DNA of 64,000 bases from Zygaena filipendulae (Eukaryota; Arthropoda; Insecta; Lepidoptera; Zygaenidae): assembly GCA_907165275.2 (NCBI GenBank), contig OU015650.1, forward strand, positions 13,546,001-13,610,000. The letters run 5' to 3'. Positions 22,746 through 34,764 of this stretch are shown here, one piece after another; position 1 is the first letter of the stretch; each line of letters starts with the position of its first letter. The notes beneath the pieces are model-generated. The model made no database searches. It saw only the letters and a list, made by a program, of their open reading frames with translations, and was not told the DNA's origin. The position numbers were made by a program, and so were the translations under genes.

Positions 22746-23549
22746 TCATTTGTTAATGCGAGCAGTACGCTTTGCTCTCGATGGATCGCCCCTGATGCCT
22801 GTTACGGATGTTGTTGCCTGCAATGGGGTCGTCGAAGCCTTAGCTGGTTCTGGTTCACTCAACGCGATGGCAGGGACCGCAGGTGGCGGCATATTACATG
22901 CAGCTGCCAACTTCTCCAGCTCATCATTTGTAAACACCCGCTGCCTCGTACCGTCGGGAAGTTTAATATTTATAACTCCATCCATCGACCATACCTGCCT
23001 CATGCCAAAACGCTGCCGGGCCGCCAAAAATAAGTTATATCGATACTTGCTAAAATATTCACTAACCACGTATCCAGTACCTTTAAGTAAAGTTTTATTA
23101 CGCCAAATAGCTTGTCTTATAGATAGGTCAGCTAACTTTACCAGTATGGGGCGAGTGTGACCTTGTTTTACCATGCCCAACCTATGACAAGCCAAAATTG
23201 AGCCTGAGGTCAGGTGCGGTTGTCTGAGATGATTATGACACAATTGCAATATATCATTTGCTAGCTCCTCACTGTCTCTTTCAGGAATACCAGATACTAA
23301 TAAGAATTTTCTACGGTGCCGCATCTCAATATTATCTACTGATTTGCTAAGCTCTTCAATTTGTTGACGCAAGATTGTTAATATGTTAAAAACATTATCT
23401 TTGAAGGTGTAGAACTCCCTGGTCAGGCAATCAATAGTGCTCGGCTGAGGAGATGATGATTTTAATTGTGCTTCAAAATCCGCCATCCGCTGCAGTAAAG
23501 AAGATTCCAAGGAGCGTTGGGTGTCAGCAATTGCCTGTAGTGAAGTCAT
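22746..23549 (-). CDS. LINE ORF1 protein
   Basis: 267 residues from ATG 23549. The first 110 residues look helical and coiled-coil-prone (repeated Leu/Gln/Glu, e.g. ILRQQIEELSKSVDNIE). Next come FLLVSGIPERDSEEL and RPILVKLADLSIRQAIW, an RRM-like pattern seen in L1-type ORF1 proteins, then a basic region. The C-terminal 40 residues are Ala/Pro-rich. It probably binds the element's RNA. It lies in the right order and orientation for the ORF2 at 18866-21757 but almost 1 kb away, so a different origin cannot be excluded. Confidence 0.75.
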   Translation of the reverse strand: MTSLQAIADTQRSLESSLLQRMADFEAQLKSSSPQPSTIDCLTREFYTFKDNVFNILTILRQQIEELSKSVDNIEMRHRRKFLLVSGIPERDSEELANDILQLCHNHLRQPHLTSGSILACHRLGMVKQGHTRPILVKLADLSIRQAIWRNKTLLKGTGYVVSEYFSKYRYNLFLAARQRFGMRQVWSMDGVINIKLPDGTRQRVFTNDELEKLAAACNMPPPAVPAIALSEPEPAKASTTPLQATTSVTGIRGDPSRAKRTARINK

Positions 23550-23879
23550 TGTATAGTAGCTATCCAGTTATAGTTGGATCACAGTGAGATTATTGCCGGT
23601 GGGTAGATGCACTTTGTTCACCACAAATAACTCATGAACAGACTAACAGACACTGTAGATAACACTTGGTATGGTAGATTACAGCTGATATTGTGTATTT
23701 ATTTAATCTATTTATACTTTTAGTGCTTTTAAGTAATTTTAATAATTTTTAAAAACTTTGTGTGTGTGTGACCTTTGACACTCACCACAGATATCAGATT
23801 ACATAGTGAGAAGTATGTATATGAATAATCTGACCATTTGAACGTGACGTAAAGGAGTTAGAGGATCACAAACTTGCAA

Positions 23880-25070
23880 AAAAAAAACGCAACTTCGACA
23901 TTCTCGAGCGCAGTTGATTTGTTTTTTATTTTAAAGTAAATAACTCAAGGATAGCAGGAAAAATATAATCTGCCGATTTTCATAAGCCGAAGAAACAAAA
24001 ATCGTCTTCGAATCGAACGAGCAGCTGCAGTGAAACATGTACCTATTCATATCTCTGTCTTTCTTTCCCTTTTACTTTTTCTCTATCTCTCACTCTCTCG
24101 CACCGTCCTCACACTACTTTCCGTCGCCATAACGTCATCACAGTATACCACGGCGCTAAACGTGTCGAATTATAACTTTTTTTGGTCGGTTAAAATACAT
24201 ATTAAAATAAGTTAAGGTAAGTATTACATCAAACTATAGGTTCACCTTTCACTTTAATGTAATTATATATATATTATATAATAAAGCTCATCACAAAACA
24301 ACGCGTTCATGTTATTATATGTAAAACGAAATGGCTTGTTTGTGTTTTAAAGTTAGTTTTGTGAATAATATTTTGTGAGCTTTTACATATTTCATAGAAA
24401 TATAAAGTGTGTTTTTTGTGAACAAGAAATAGCTCATAAAGTTATTAAACTTACATCAGAAATAAAAAAAAATTAAAAATAAATCATAATTTTTGTTTCT
24501 AGCAGTCAGATTAATAATATCCCTCAAAATTATTGTCAGATTTTAAGCCAACATAACTTGGACTGCAAGCTGAACCTTCTGTAAAATAATCTGACACGCT
24601 CGAGTATTTCAAAATTGAGATTTTTTTTTGCATTTTCAAAAATTCGCTACTACCTTGCGTCACCTCCAAATCGGCAGATTTTCGAAGGGGTGCATTTTTA
24701 AGGCTCACTTAACATCCCCTTTGAATATCTGACGCGCTCGAGTAAATGTTTTTTTTTTTCATTTTCTCCCCTTCCGGATGGCCACCCCCACCACGCAAAT
24801 GGGCAGATGAATATATTTTCGATATCAGAGACACCTTGGAGTATCTAAACTACAATATCTGACGCGCTCGAGTATTTCCATTTTACTATTTTTTTTTACA
24901 TTTTTGAAAGCCTGTAGAAGCTAAACCCACCGGTGAATGAAAAAATATCATATAACCTTATTTTGTTTATATCTCCTAATCTTCAAAACCCAATAGGTCC
25001 CAACGACGCTCGAGTGTCTCCCGAATTAGCATCGGTATCTCCCGTACTATAATAATCAAAGATCATAATA
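23880..25070 (+). repeat. Diverged tandem array with TCTGACGCGCTCGAG motif
   Basis: Forward motifs at 24590-24604 (one change), 24728-24742 and 24858-24872, plus a shorter one at 25005-25014. A second motif, SGGCAGAT, lies 56-57 bases before the next main motif (24672, 24801). At the left end both motifs occur in reverse complement (CTCGAGCGCAG at 23903, ATCTGCCG at 23968). The function and class are unknown. Confidence 0.55.
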
Positions 25071-25092
25071 TAATCACTACGTTATAACAATC

Positions 25093-28049
25093 TCAGCTAA
25101 AAAGCGCCTGATTTTTTAAAACATATTGTGACAATGTTTTTTTAAATACGTTAAATGAGTTTACATTTTTTATATCAGCAGGTAGTTTGTTGTAAAGTTG
25201 TGCTCCCTCATAAGTTATATTTTTTTTACCGTAGTTTGTGCGAATCTTTGGCAGAGCAAGTAAACTTGCTCTTCTCGTGCTGCGTTTACTTGTTTGTGAT
25301 ATTTTTAATAAATTTAAATTAGAGTGGATTGTTTTGTTTATGATCTTCCTAATCAATATGCAAGTAGTGTACACATATAGTTGCTGAATCGTCATTATTT
25401 TTGTTTCCTCGTAGATTTTATAAGATGCTGTTAAAAAAGGGTACCCGAATAGTGTTTTTATGATTTTATTTTGGGTTCTTTGTAATTGACGAATTTTTGT
25501 TTTGGATGCACTGCCCCATATTTCAATTAGATACAATAAATGTGATTTAACTAGAGAATTATAGATTGTGAAGCGCATTTGTCGAGGAATACATTGGTTT
25601 GTATTGCGAAGTGAACCTATTAAAGAAGAAATTTTACTTTTAATGTGATCTATCTGGGTGTTCCAACTTAAGTCGCTAGTTATTCTCAAGCCAAGATATT
25701 TTTCGTTGTATTTTTGCTCTACAGGAATCATATTAATTTTTAGGTGGTCATAGAGCGGAATCTGTTTATTTTTTGGTTTGAAGATTAAGTAACTGGTTTT
25801 GTTTACATTTATAGTTAAAAGATTTTTCTCGAACCATTCTGAGAGCTTGTCCAGATCTTCTTGGGCTTGTAGCATTAAATCGTGTATATTTGACCCGAAA
25901 TAAAACAGACATGTATCGTCAGCGTACAAAGTAACATCGCCATTGAGACCAAGGTTAGTGATACTGTTAATGTAAACAAGAAACAATAGGGGGCCTAAAA
26001 TTGATCCTTGTGGGACACCAAAAGACACTGGCAATGGACTACTCTCTTCATTCTCTAATTTAACTACTTGATACCTGTTTTTTAAATATGATTTTAGGAT
26101 ATTGAGAGCAGTTTCTTTGATACCAATGTTTTCTAACTTGTTGATTAGCAGTTTATGGCTTACAGTATCGAAAGCTTTTTTTAGATCTATAAATATACCC
26201 AAAACCAGTCTCTTTTTATCTATACTAGTTTTTATTTTTGTAATGAGATCTATTGCCGCAGCAGTGGTATTACTTTGAGCTCTAAATCCGTATTGTCGTG
26301 CTGATATGAAGTCAAATGAGTTTAAATAATTTGTTAGTCGCTTAAATATGATTTTTTCAAAAATTTTTGAGAGAACTGGTAACACTGAGATGGGTCGATA
26401 GTTTCCTGGATCTGTTTTTGGCCCTGACTTGTAAATTGGTGTAACCTTGGCTACTTTTAAGGAATCCGGAAACTCACCATTCTGTATAAGTTTGTTGAAA
26501 CATAGGGTCAGATTGTCGGATATTAAATTTCGTAAACATTTTATTACTTTTGTGCTAATCCTATCTAAACCTGTGCTCGAATTTGGGTCTAGTTTACTTA
26601 TGATCTTATTGATTTCATCACTACTACATGGCTCTAGTCTATTTAAGTCGGGGTGAACCGGTTCACTCACCACAGAAATGGTTACAGGTAAATGGTTTAT
26701 ATTGTGGTGTTTATTTAATATTTGTTCTGCCAACTGTTGCCCTATTGTTGAAAAATATTCATTAAATACGTTGCATATCTCGTTTGCCTGTGTTATCGAA
26801 CTAGAATTCAAAATAAGCTTGGAAGGAGCACAACTCCGCTGTGTTTTATTATTGGCTAGATTATTTATTAGGGACCACGTTTTTTTAGGGTTATTAATAC
26901 AATTTTTAAATAATTTACAGTAGTATGAACTCTTCGTATCATTAATGAGTTTGGACACAGTGTTCCTTTTCTGTATGAAATCCTTTTTTAGACTCTCGTC
27001 ATTTGGGTTTCTTTTGTGTAGCATCCACAATTTATTTCTCTGGCCAATTTCAGTAATAATTTCATGATTAATCCAATCCTTTTGGGGTGGGTTGAGTACC
27101 TTCACTTTTTTCAATTTGCTCTGTTCAATATGTTGTTTTATTTTGTCTTCTAGCAGTCCGAAATTATCAATGAGAGCCACCTGTTCATCTGATTTCACCG
27201 AGTCATATAGATTTTCATAATCTATAACTTCATAGCTTGTACGCACTCTTCGTGGTGGTTTAAATTTGTTTATTTGTAAGTAGATTTGTTTATGGTCGGA
27301 CATCGGAGAATCCACGATTGCAAAATTAAAGCTCTCAGCATCATTTTTTAAGTTAGTGATAACGTGGTCTAATATTGATTTCTTTGTAGCGGAATCTCTT
27401 GTGCAAAATTTTTGTCTTGTTTTATTGAGGAGTCTGTAACCTGCTTCGTTGATCATCTCTTTGTACGTTTTTAGTTTTTTATCCTTGATTAAGTCGATGT
27501 TGAAATCTCCAAAAATCACTGCTCTCTTTCTTTGTTGTAATTGCGATTCGAATACTTCGAGAAAGTCTTTATAGTTAGTGTCGCCTGGATTATAAACCAC
27601 ACCTATATCCAATGCATATTTTTGTAATTTTATGTATAAATAGTTGTTTCCGTCCTTGTAAATAGATTCAGTCATCTCGTGTTTTAAGTTATTGTGTACA
27701 TACGCTGAAACTCCTCCTCCTTTTATATCCGTCCTGTAGTTATAATAGTGTGTGTAATTATTTAATTGTAGATTAAGGGCTTGGATTTCTGAGGCTATCC
27801 AAGTTTCAGTCAGTAATATCACATGCACAGTCGTTGGAATAGTTTGGAGAATACATTTTAGTTCATCAAATTTACCCTTTTTTCGAATACTTCGAGCATT
27901 TAAGTAAAGAAAAGATAATCGTGATTTTTCCGTTTGTAGGTGTTGGTAATCGTCCAGTAGTTGGTAAGTAATCGGGCAACTTTGTGTTTGTTTCACGTTC
28001 AGTTTTTTGGAGTAGATTTGACTATACTTGGTGTTCCCTTTATGTACTT
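25093..28049 (-). CDS. LINE ORF2: endonuclease-reverse transcriptase lacking its own AUG
   Basis: The open frame runs from a stop near 28050 to 25093 (at least 967 residues from a GTG at 27996). Endonuclease motifs: YLNARSI, LTETWI, KGGGVSAYV, FGDFNIDL, SDHKQIY. Reverse transcriptase motifs: YRPISVLPVLSKIFE, QYGFRAQSNTTAA, FIDLKKAFDTVSH, GVPQGSILGPLLF and the catalytic YADD. There is no ATG before the first essential endonuclease motif. ORF1 ends in CCAAAAAACTGA, and ORF2 is in the -1 frame at exactly this place, so expression by frameshifting or re-initiation is likely. The frame is intact despite the 5' truncation of the element. Confidence 0.92.
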
Positions 28050-28232
28050 AATACTGAGTCCACTTTCTCCATTTTTAGTGCGACGTGTCAGCTCTTCCTT
28101 GATACTGAGAAAGTATTTATGTTGTGCTGGTGTCTGATCAGAAAATAATTTTACGTTGCTTGGCAACTTATTTTTGTAGTAGGTACCGTTTATACTTTCA
28201 TACGTATTTAGTGAAAAGCTGTTAATTTGGAA
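28004..28232 (-). pseudogene. C-terminal remnant of LINE ORF1
   Basis: About 75 codons in frame, including GTYYKNKLPSNVKLF and EELTRRTKNGESGLSIKYI, ending TPKN-stop. The part upstream of a TAA near 28233 is missing, as expected for a 5'-truncated insertion. Its start resembles a short segment at about 42083-42125. Confidence 0.65.
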
Positions 28233-28245
28233 TTACAAACAGACA

Positions 28246-28971
28246 CTTCAAATTTATTTTATGTATAGATTATAGGTATGTATAGATTAAATTATCTGTG
28301 TTTTAAGTAATTATCTATACAAAGACTAATAAATCTTGTTACTTATCAATATCAAATATCTATTAATGGTGATATTATGAAGTACAAGTAACGTGCTAAT
28401 CTCTGTGTAACATAATAATACTCCATTTGAATATTTTGCTTTTATTATATCGCGCGCGTTGATGTCTTTTGTTCGCCAGTAAAAACACCAATCTCATAAA
28501 ATCAATGAAGGCATAACAAATCATTCGTTGCTTAATGCTTTGTTAGTTTTTTAGCGCTGATATCAGAAGCCGGTTAAATTACCAAAATGATCAATATTAT
28601 ATAAACGACCTATTTATGTTTTTTTAACAATAAGTTTGGACGCGGAGTGGACTATGTTACGCCAAGCCTTAGATAATAATCAGAAGTAGAATAAAACAAG
28701 TAGATAATAACCCACATAGAGACGTTAGGAAAGTGGTCAAGAAACGATTACATCCAGAGCAGGGGCGTACTCACTGTGAAGTTATTGCATACAGTGAGGC
28801 AAGTTACACCGAGAGAAAGGGACTAAGAAACGATATCTTTTTATTATAATATGTCTATTATAAAATGATCAGTCATTACTTGCAGTGTATGGAATAAATT
28901 GGTACACAGTTTTTGATTTCTGTCAGTATACCTTCTGTTTTAAGGTTCGTTTATATCTACAGACACTGAGC
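28246..28971. other. AT-rich stretch without genes
   Basis: No coding or RNA gene recognised. The only notable features are a short CGCGCG run near 28453 and poly-T tracts. Confidence 0.4.
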
Positions 28972-29250
28972 GTGCCAGACACGCTCCGTGGCAGACGTCG
29001 ATAAACACCGTTAATTTACAAAAGTCGTCTGCACGGTTTTATTGCTAGAGCAATGTGTGAATAGATTCACACTGCTCAGCATGTAGCATATACACGTGTA
29101 CAGACATGAACCGCGCAGACAAAATATTCTTTCCGCGAATACTGTTCCGTGTCTGTCGGCGTCTGCGCAGGCGTGTTACGATAGATATAAATACGTTAAT
29201 ACGCCTATGAGATTATTATTTTATTATTTGGGACGGAACGTGTCTGGCAC
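28972..29250. mobile_element. MITE with GTGCCAGACACG ends
   Basis: GTGCCAGACACGCTCCG (28972-28988) is the inverse of CGGAACGTGTCTGGCAC at the right end (to 29250). The element is about 280 bp. It abuts the next MITE at 29256. Confidence 0.55.
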
Positions 29251-29255
29251 ATCAG

Positions 29256-31777
29256 AGCCCTTATTCACTATGACCATAACGCATCGCGTTAAGATAGGGC
29301 GCAACTTAAATTGCTTTCCCCTCGTGTTCAAAGAAGTTTCACTTTAAAAAAAATTAAAACCGACTTCCAAAAACACAAAACTGAAAAGCTAAAAATAAAA
29401 TGCTAAAATTAACAAAATACCGATTTAATCCAAAAGTCAAAAACACACGTAATATTATTATTGGTTTGTGCTACCACTGATCGGTTTGAATTCGGTGACA
29501 AGCCCGCTGGTGTCTGCCCACTTGGGTTGTCCTGCTCACGAAGAGCTGGTGGCGGGAGTCGATTTAGCCCATCTACCCCCTCCATATTTGGCTTGTCACC
29601 GACTTCATACCGATCAGTGGTAGCACAAACCAATAATAATATTACGTGTGTTTTTGTCTTTTGGATTAAATCGGTATTTTGTTAATTTTAGCATTTTATT
29701 TTTAGCTTTTCAGTTTTGTGTTTTTGGAAGTCGGTTTTAATTTTTTTGTTAAAAATTATTGTTTATTTTTCGCTTTTAAGTGACTTAGTTGGTAATTTCT
29801 TTAAGTTACAATAGCCTAATGTCAACTGCTCGTCACCTTTTACAAAATATTACTTTTCCCGACGCAGAGACGTTAATTGTTGAGGAGTTCTCCTAGTGCT
29901 TCACCATCAGTTCTACTTCACCATATACATTGTGACGGGCATAAATTGTTTAGAAACCATATTAAAGTTAACGATTCAGAACCCGTGAAATACCTATTAT
30001 TGAGTAGTTCCGATGACCATCTGTGGTCTTCATCATCAGTTCCACTTCTTCAAATTTTGCTTTCCGAAAGCAAATAAACGATTTACTATAAAAAATACAA
30101 AAATCGCTATAGGTGTACCTATAATTTTTGAAGAGTTCCCTCGATTACTCCAAGATCCCATCATCAGATCTCAATTTGGTGACAATGGAATCGATTTGGG
30201 AGTATCCCCTTTCAAACAAAAAAACAATTTTTGAAATCGCTCCAATCGGAACCCATGAAATAGGTATTATAGTGAAGTAGTTCTGATGACCATCCGTGGT
30301 CTTCATCATCAGTTCCACTTCTTCAAATTTTGCTTTTCATCAGCAAATGAACGATTTACTATAAAAAATACCCAAATCGCTATAGGTGTGCCTATAATTT
30401 TTGAAGAGTTCCCTCGATTTCTCCAAGATCCCATCATCAGATCCCGACTTGGTGGCAATGGGACCTAATTGGAAGTAAACCTTTTCAAACAAAAAAAGAA
30501 TTTTTCAAATCGGTCCAACCGTCTTCGAGTAATCGGTGAACATACATAAAAAAAAAAAAAAATAAAAAATAAAAATTTTAACAAAAAAATTAAAACCGAC
30601 TTCCAAAAACACAAAACTAAAAAACTAAAAATAAAAAGCTAAAAATAACAAAATACCGATTTAATCCAAAAGACAAAAACACACGTTATATTATTATTGG
30701 TTTGTGCTACCACTGATCGGTTTGAATTCGGTGACAAACCCGCTGGTGTCTGTCCACTTGGGTTGTTCTGCTCACGAAGAGCTGGTGGCGGGAGTCGACT
30801 TAGCCCATCTTCCCCTTCCATACTTGGCTTGTCACCGACTTCATACCGATCAGTGGTAGCACAAACCAATAATAATATAACGTGTGTTTTTGTCTTTTGG
30901 ATTAAATCGGTATTTTGTTATTTTTAGCTTTTTATTTTTAGTTTTTTAGTTTTGTGTTTTTGGAAGTCGGTTTTAATTTTTTTGTTAAAATTTTGTTTAT
31001 TTCTCGCTTTTAAGTGACTTAGTTCGTAATTTCTCTAAGTTACAATAGCCTAATGTCAACTGCTCATCACCTTTTACAAAGTATTGCTTTTCCCGACGCA
31101 GGGACGTTAATTGATGAGGAGTTCTCCTAGTATATCACCATCAGTTCCACTTCACCATATACATTGTGACGGGCATAAATTGTTTAGAAACCATATTAAA
31201 GTTAACGATTCGGAACCCGTGAAATACCCATTATTGAGTAGTTCCGATGACCATCTGTGGTCTTCATCATCAGTTCCTCTTCTTCAAATTTTGCTTTCCG
31301 AAAGCAAAGAAACGTTGTACTATAGAAAATACAAAAATCGCTATAAGTGTTCTCATAATTTTTGAAGAGTTCCCTCGATTACTCCGAGATCCCATCATCA
31401 GATCTCGACTTGGTGACGATGGAATCAATTTGGGAGTATCCCCTTTCAAACAAAAAAACAATTTTCGAAATCGCTTCAATCGGAACCCGTGAAATACGTA
31501 TTATTTTTGAGTTGTTCCGATGACCACCTGTGGTCTTCATCATCAGTTCCACTTCTTCAAATTTTGCTTTCCGAAAGCAAATGAACGATTTACTATCAAA
31601 AATACCTAAATCGCTATAGGTGTGCCTATAATTTTTGAAGAGTTCCCTCGATTTCTCCAAGATCCCATCATCAGATCCCGACTTGGTGGCAATGGGACCT
31701 AATTGGGAGTATACCCTATCAAACAAAAAAAGAATTTTTCAAATCGGTCCACCCGTCTTCGAGTAATCGGTGAACAT

Positions 31778-31812
<35 letters not shown>

Positions 31813-32057
31813 ATACATACAATCGAACATAGAACCTCCTCCTTTTTGGAAGTCGGTTAAAAAATAAAAACATACATACAATCGAACATAGAACCTCCTC
31901 CTTTTTGGAAGTCGGTTAAAAAATACAGTTACAACGTTTCTTTTGTCGTAAAGAATATAAAATTTCTGATATATTTGCATCTGGAGCGTTTGGAATTGTG
32001 TTTTTGTAACGCGTATTATGGGCAAGAAATGTTGTTGGTCATAGTGAATAAGGGCCC
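29256..32057. mobile_element. MITE with GGGCCCTTATTCACTATGACC ends, expanded by insertion
   Basis: Ends GCCCTTATTCACTATGACC (29258) and GGTCATAGTGAATAAGGGC (to about 32055) are inverted repeats. The original element of roughly 200-250 bp is split at TTCACTTTAAAA / AAATACAGTTAC by the 2.6-kb CCGACTTCC block, so this is a nested insertion. Confidence 0.75.
29345..31925. repeat. CCGACTTCC foldback element, two tandem units
   Basis: Two units of about 1.24 and 1.33 kb (29345-30587, 30588-31925). Each opens with a long inverted repeat (arms of about 170 bases meeting near 29550 and 30790) and continues with two diverged units of about 275 bp (for example 30009 and 30284). The block ends in a short duplicated piece, CTCCTCCTTTTTGGAAGTCGG (near 31834 and 31893), after A-rich runs. 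The hairpin makes near-identical open frames on both strands (29461+, 29633-, 30697+, 30869-), which are artefacts of symmetry. Confidence 0.75.
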
Positions 32058-34080
32058 AGGATAACAAATCTTTGTTGTATTTACGTAACCCGATTGGGTA
32101 CTTCACGACAAATTTTAATTGAAAGTGAAGGATTTAAAAAGAACCTTGCTAGTTGCTGGTATAACTTGTGGTTGAGTGTCGAGACTTGTGGTCGCGGTGA
32201 CTAATTAAGTAATTAAGTGATGACACTTGGGGCTGCTAAAGGAATGTACGAGTTGGTGACTAAATAAATCTACTGAACCGATTTTGAAAATTATTTCACT
32301 TATATACAAAGCTACGATAGTCCTGAGTGACATAGGGTACTTTTTATCCCGAAAATCCTACGGGAACTCCGAAATTACTACTGGTGAAACCGCGCTTTTC
32401 TATTCTTTCGGTTCCTACTTAGACTGTACCTACCTATACCTACGCTGTTCGGTATCTACTTATATGTAAACGTATCTAGTATCCAATATCGTAGCTGGAT
32501 GTATATGATATGAAGAAAAACTAAGTAAGATGCTTAAATAATTAGAACGGAACAAAGGAACATAATAAGGTGCTTGGGGGAAAATATAGTAAAAAGTGTT
32601 TTTCAGTGGACAATTCACAATACGAATTCTCATAATAGTTTATAATAGCAGTAAAGTGCCATTCTTATATGAGTAACTTTTACAACCACACCGTACATAA
32701 GTGCTTACCTAATGCAGCTTTACCTAAGCAGTTATAACTATACCTATTACACCGATTAAACGTCATATTTTACTAATTTATTATGAAGAAATACGTATAT
32801 AATCAAAGATAATTATAGCAAGCTAATGTTTTTCATGCGTATCTGGGTAGGTAAGTGTGGCATAATTTGTCCCTCGAAACATCCCAAGTTGCCAACGGCA
32901 GGATGGATGTAAATTTTATCGATACTTTTAAACTATGCAATATGGTTATAGGCTAGGTTGGTTTCTATAAAACCCTAATGGGGGCCCTAGTATATTAAAA
33001 TACAAAAGGGCGGTAGAGCTAGAGAGTATATAGAGACGAAAACTGTGCCGATATCTGTGAATCGATTTCGACGGGAAGCATGTGCATATGTCAAGACTAT
33101 AAAAATTTTTTGCACAGTTTATGCTTATTAAAACAAACACTTTTTGATAAAAAAATCTCCAGCTTTACGCGAGTAAAACCAAGGTCAACAGATAGATACT
33201 TGGTAATTGATAATGATCGTTATCAACCTATGGCGAATCAAATAAAAAAGCAGAACTGATTACATGCACATAATCACATGCACATGCACGGGATCTACTA
33301 CGCCGTGGAGTCGACTAGAGCACAGAGAGAGAAAATAATATTATATTAACCAGAGAGGCAATGTAAGCGGGGCGACCGCACCACGATTGCAAAGGAAGTT
33401 AGAACATTTGCTCTAAACTGCCCAAAACTCCCTTTGCACGCATCCCAAGTATACTTTCCACAATATTCCCAAAACGTGATTTTTAAAAACAGTGACTAAA
33501 ATGGAACATTACCAAAAGGCGTTTAATACATTTTGTTATGTTTATGAATGATATTGTGCTTGATGAATAGTTTTGTGTGATAAAATCACCCGGCAACGCT
33601 GGTTTTCATCTGTCGTCATACTAAACTGAGTTGATGACCTGATCCCTTTCTATCTGTTCTTTGAACTGGAGCATCGCATGGTGAATAGGTACACGTCAGA
33701 AGGGTTTTATAAGTTTTTACAAATTTTCTGAAATATAACTTAGGTAATATATTGTATACAAAAGGAATATTATACTACTCGTAATTCACGGAATATTTAT
33801 TTACCTTTTCGAGTAAACAACGCGATAATCAGCTGCACAATTAAAGTGTTTCACGTGAAGGAAGCTCGAACAATTTTATTCTTGCACACTATTATTACTC
33901 AAATTGTATGATTAGATAATTCACGGCACGACTTTGAGCAAAAGCGTTAGGGTTTTGTTAAAACGATATTGACGATTACCATGTTTTTTTGCTATCATTA
34001 GCTGTTACCTAAGGAGGTACGTCGCAGTAAGCGAATGAAAATAACGTCGTACGGAAACCTACTTACGTATACTTAGATAT
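32058..34080. other. Non-genic stretch
   Basis: AT-rich, with a reverse SINE/LINE-tail fragment at about 32258-32395 (GGTGAAACCGCG) and a short CCCGGCAACGCTGGTTTTC fragment near 33588. No gene was recognised. Confidence 0.4.
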
Positions 34081-34084
34081 ATTT

Positions 34085-34470
34085 GAAAAAATAACTTAAA
34101 AAAGTACCCTATGTTCTTCTCTGTACCCCTGAAAACGTGTATGCAAAATTTCATGATGATCGGTTGAGCCGTCAAGGCGTGAAGCGTAAAAAACAAACAC
34201 TTTCGCATTTATTATAGCAACAAGGATTATAATAGGTAGGTACCTATTATTTTAGGTCCCTATTATAAGATGTGAGACTCAAGAACATGAACTTGCACAC
34301 ATATGGGATAGAATCCTTGTAGCTTTACGAAATTGAGTTTGTTTGTTACGCTTCACGCCTTGACAGCTCAACCGATCAATCCGATCGTCATGAAATTTAA
34401 AAGAAAATAGGGTAGGTACTTTTTGTCTTGGAACTTCCGTAAAAAGTAGACTAAAATAGACTAGAAACTC
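34085..34470. repeat. Facing SINE/LINE-tail fragments
   Basis: A forward fragment (34085-34235, CCCTGAAAACGTGTATGC and CGGTTGAGCCGTCAAGGCG) faces a reverse one (34325-34440, CTTCACGCCTTGACAGCTC). Confidence 0.65.
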
Positions 34471-34764
34471 CAATCGAATTATGTACTGCCTCTTTAGTCA
34501 AGTTGACATTCTATGATCGTTAACGCATAGAAAACCAAGGAACTAATCGTCATATCGTGGCCATATAAAATCATCCAAACAAAAGTCCAGTTTTGCGTGA
34601 CCCCCGTGACATAACCGTTTCGTTCTTTATAGCAAACGTTACAAACTACATAACTGCTGATGGTAATATTGGCGGAGTCTCTATGAGCACCAAAGATTAT
34701 CTATATAATAATAATAATAAACCATTTATTGCCCAAAACAAAAACTGTTTCCCATATATCTATA

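Larger units (their letters stand above)
18539..23800 (-). mobile_element. Non-LTR retrotransposon (CR1/Jockey group), two ORFs, apparently near full length
   Basis: Read on the minus strand it has an ORF1 (23549-22746), a roughly 1-kb AT-rich gap, ORF2 (21757-18866) and a 3' UTR ending in AAAT-type repeats at 18539-18561. The 3' UTR contains GCCACAATGGCATTAAGTCC. The 5' boundary is uncertain (about 23.6-23.86 kb) and no target duplication was recognised. Confidence 0.85.
25075..28245 (-). mobile_element. 5'-truncated non-LTR retrotransposon with overlapping ORF1/ORF2
   Basis: ORF1 survives only as its C-terminal end (about 28232-28004). ORF2 follows with no gap. The 3' UTR is very short, and no A-rich tail is evident after the ORF2 stop at 25093, so the 3' end may also be damaged. 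Confidence 0.8.

Noticed and set aside
20679..23160. Plus-strand frames inside the LINEs (20679-20975, 22750-23160, and 26447-26923)
   Set aside because: Antisense to ORF1/ORF2 of intact retrotransposons.
23590..23610. Possible target duplication of the first LINE (GGTGGGT near 18531 and 23599)
   Set aside because: Only seven bases match and the position does not fit a plausible 5' end; too weak to call.
29409..30927. Four small frames starting MVCATTDR on both strands
   Set aside because: They are mirror images within hairpin arms of a repeat; their similarity is due to palindromy, not protein conservation.
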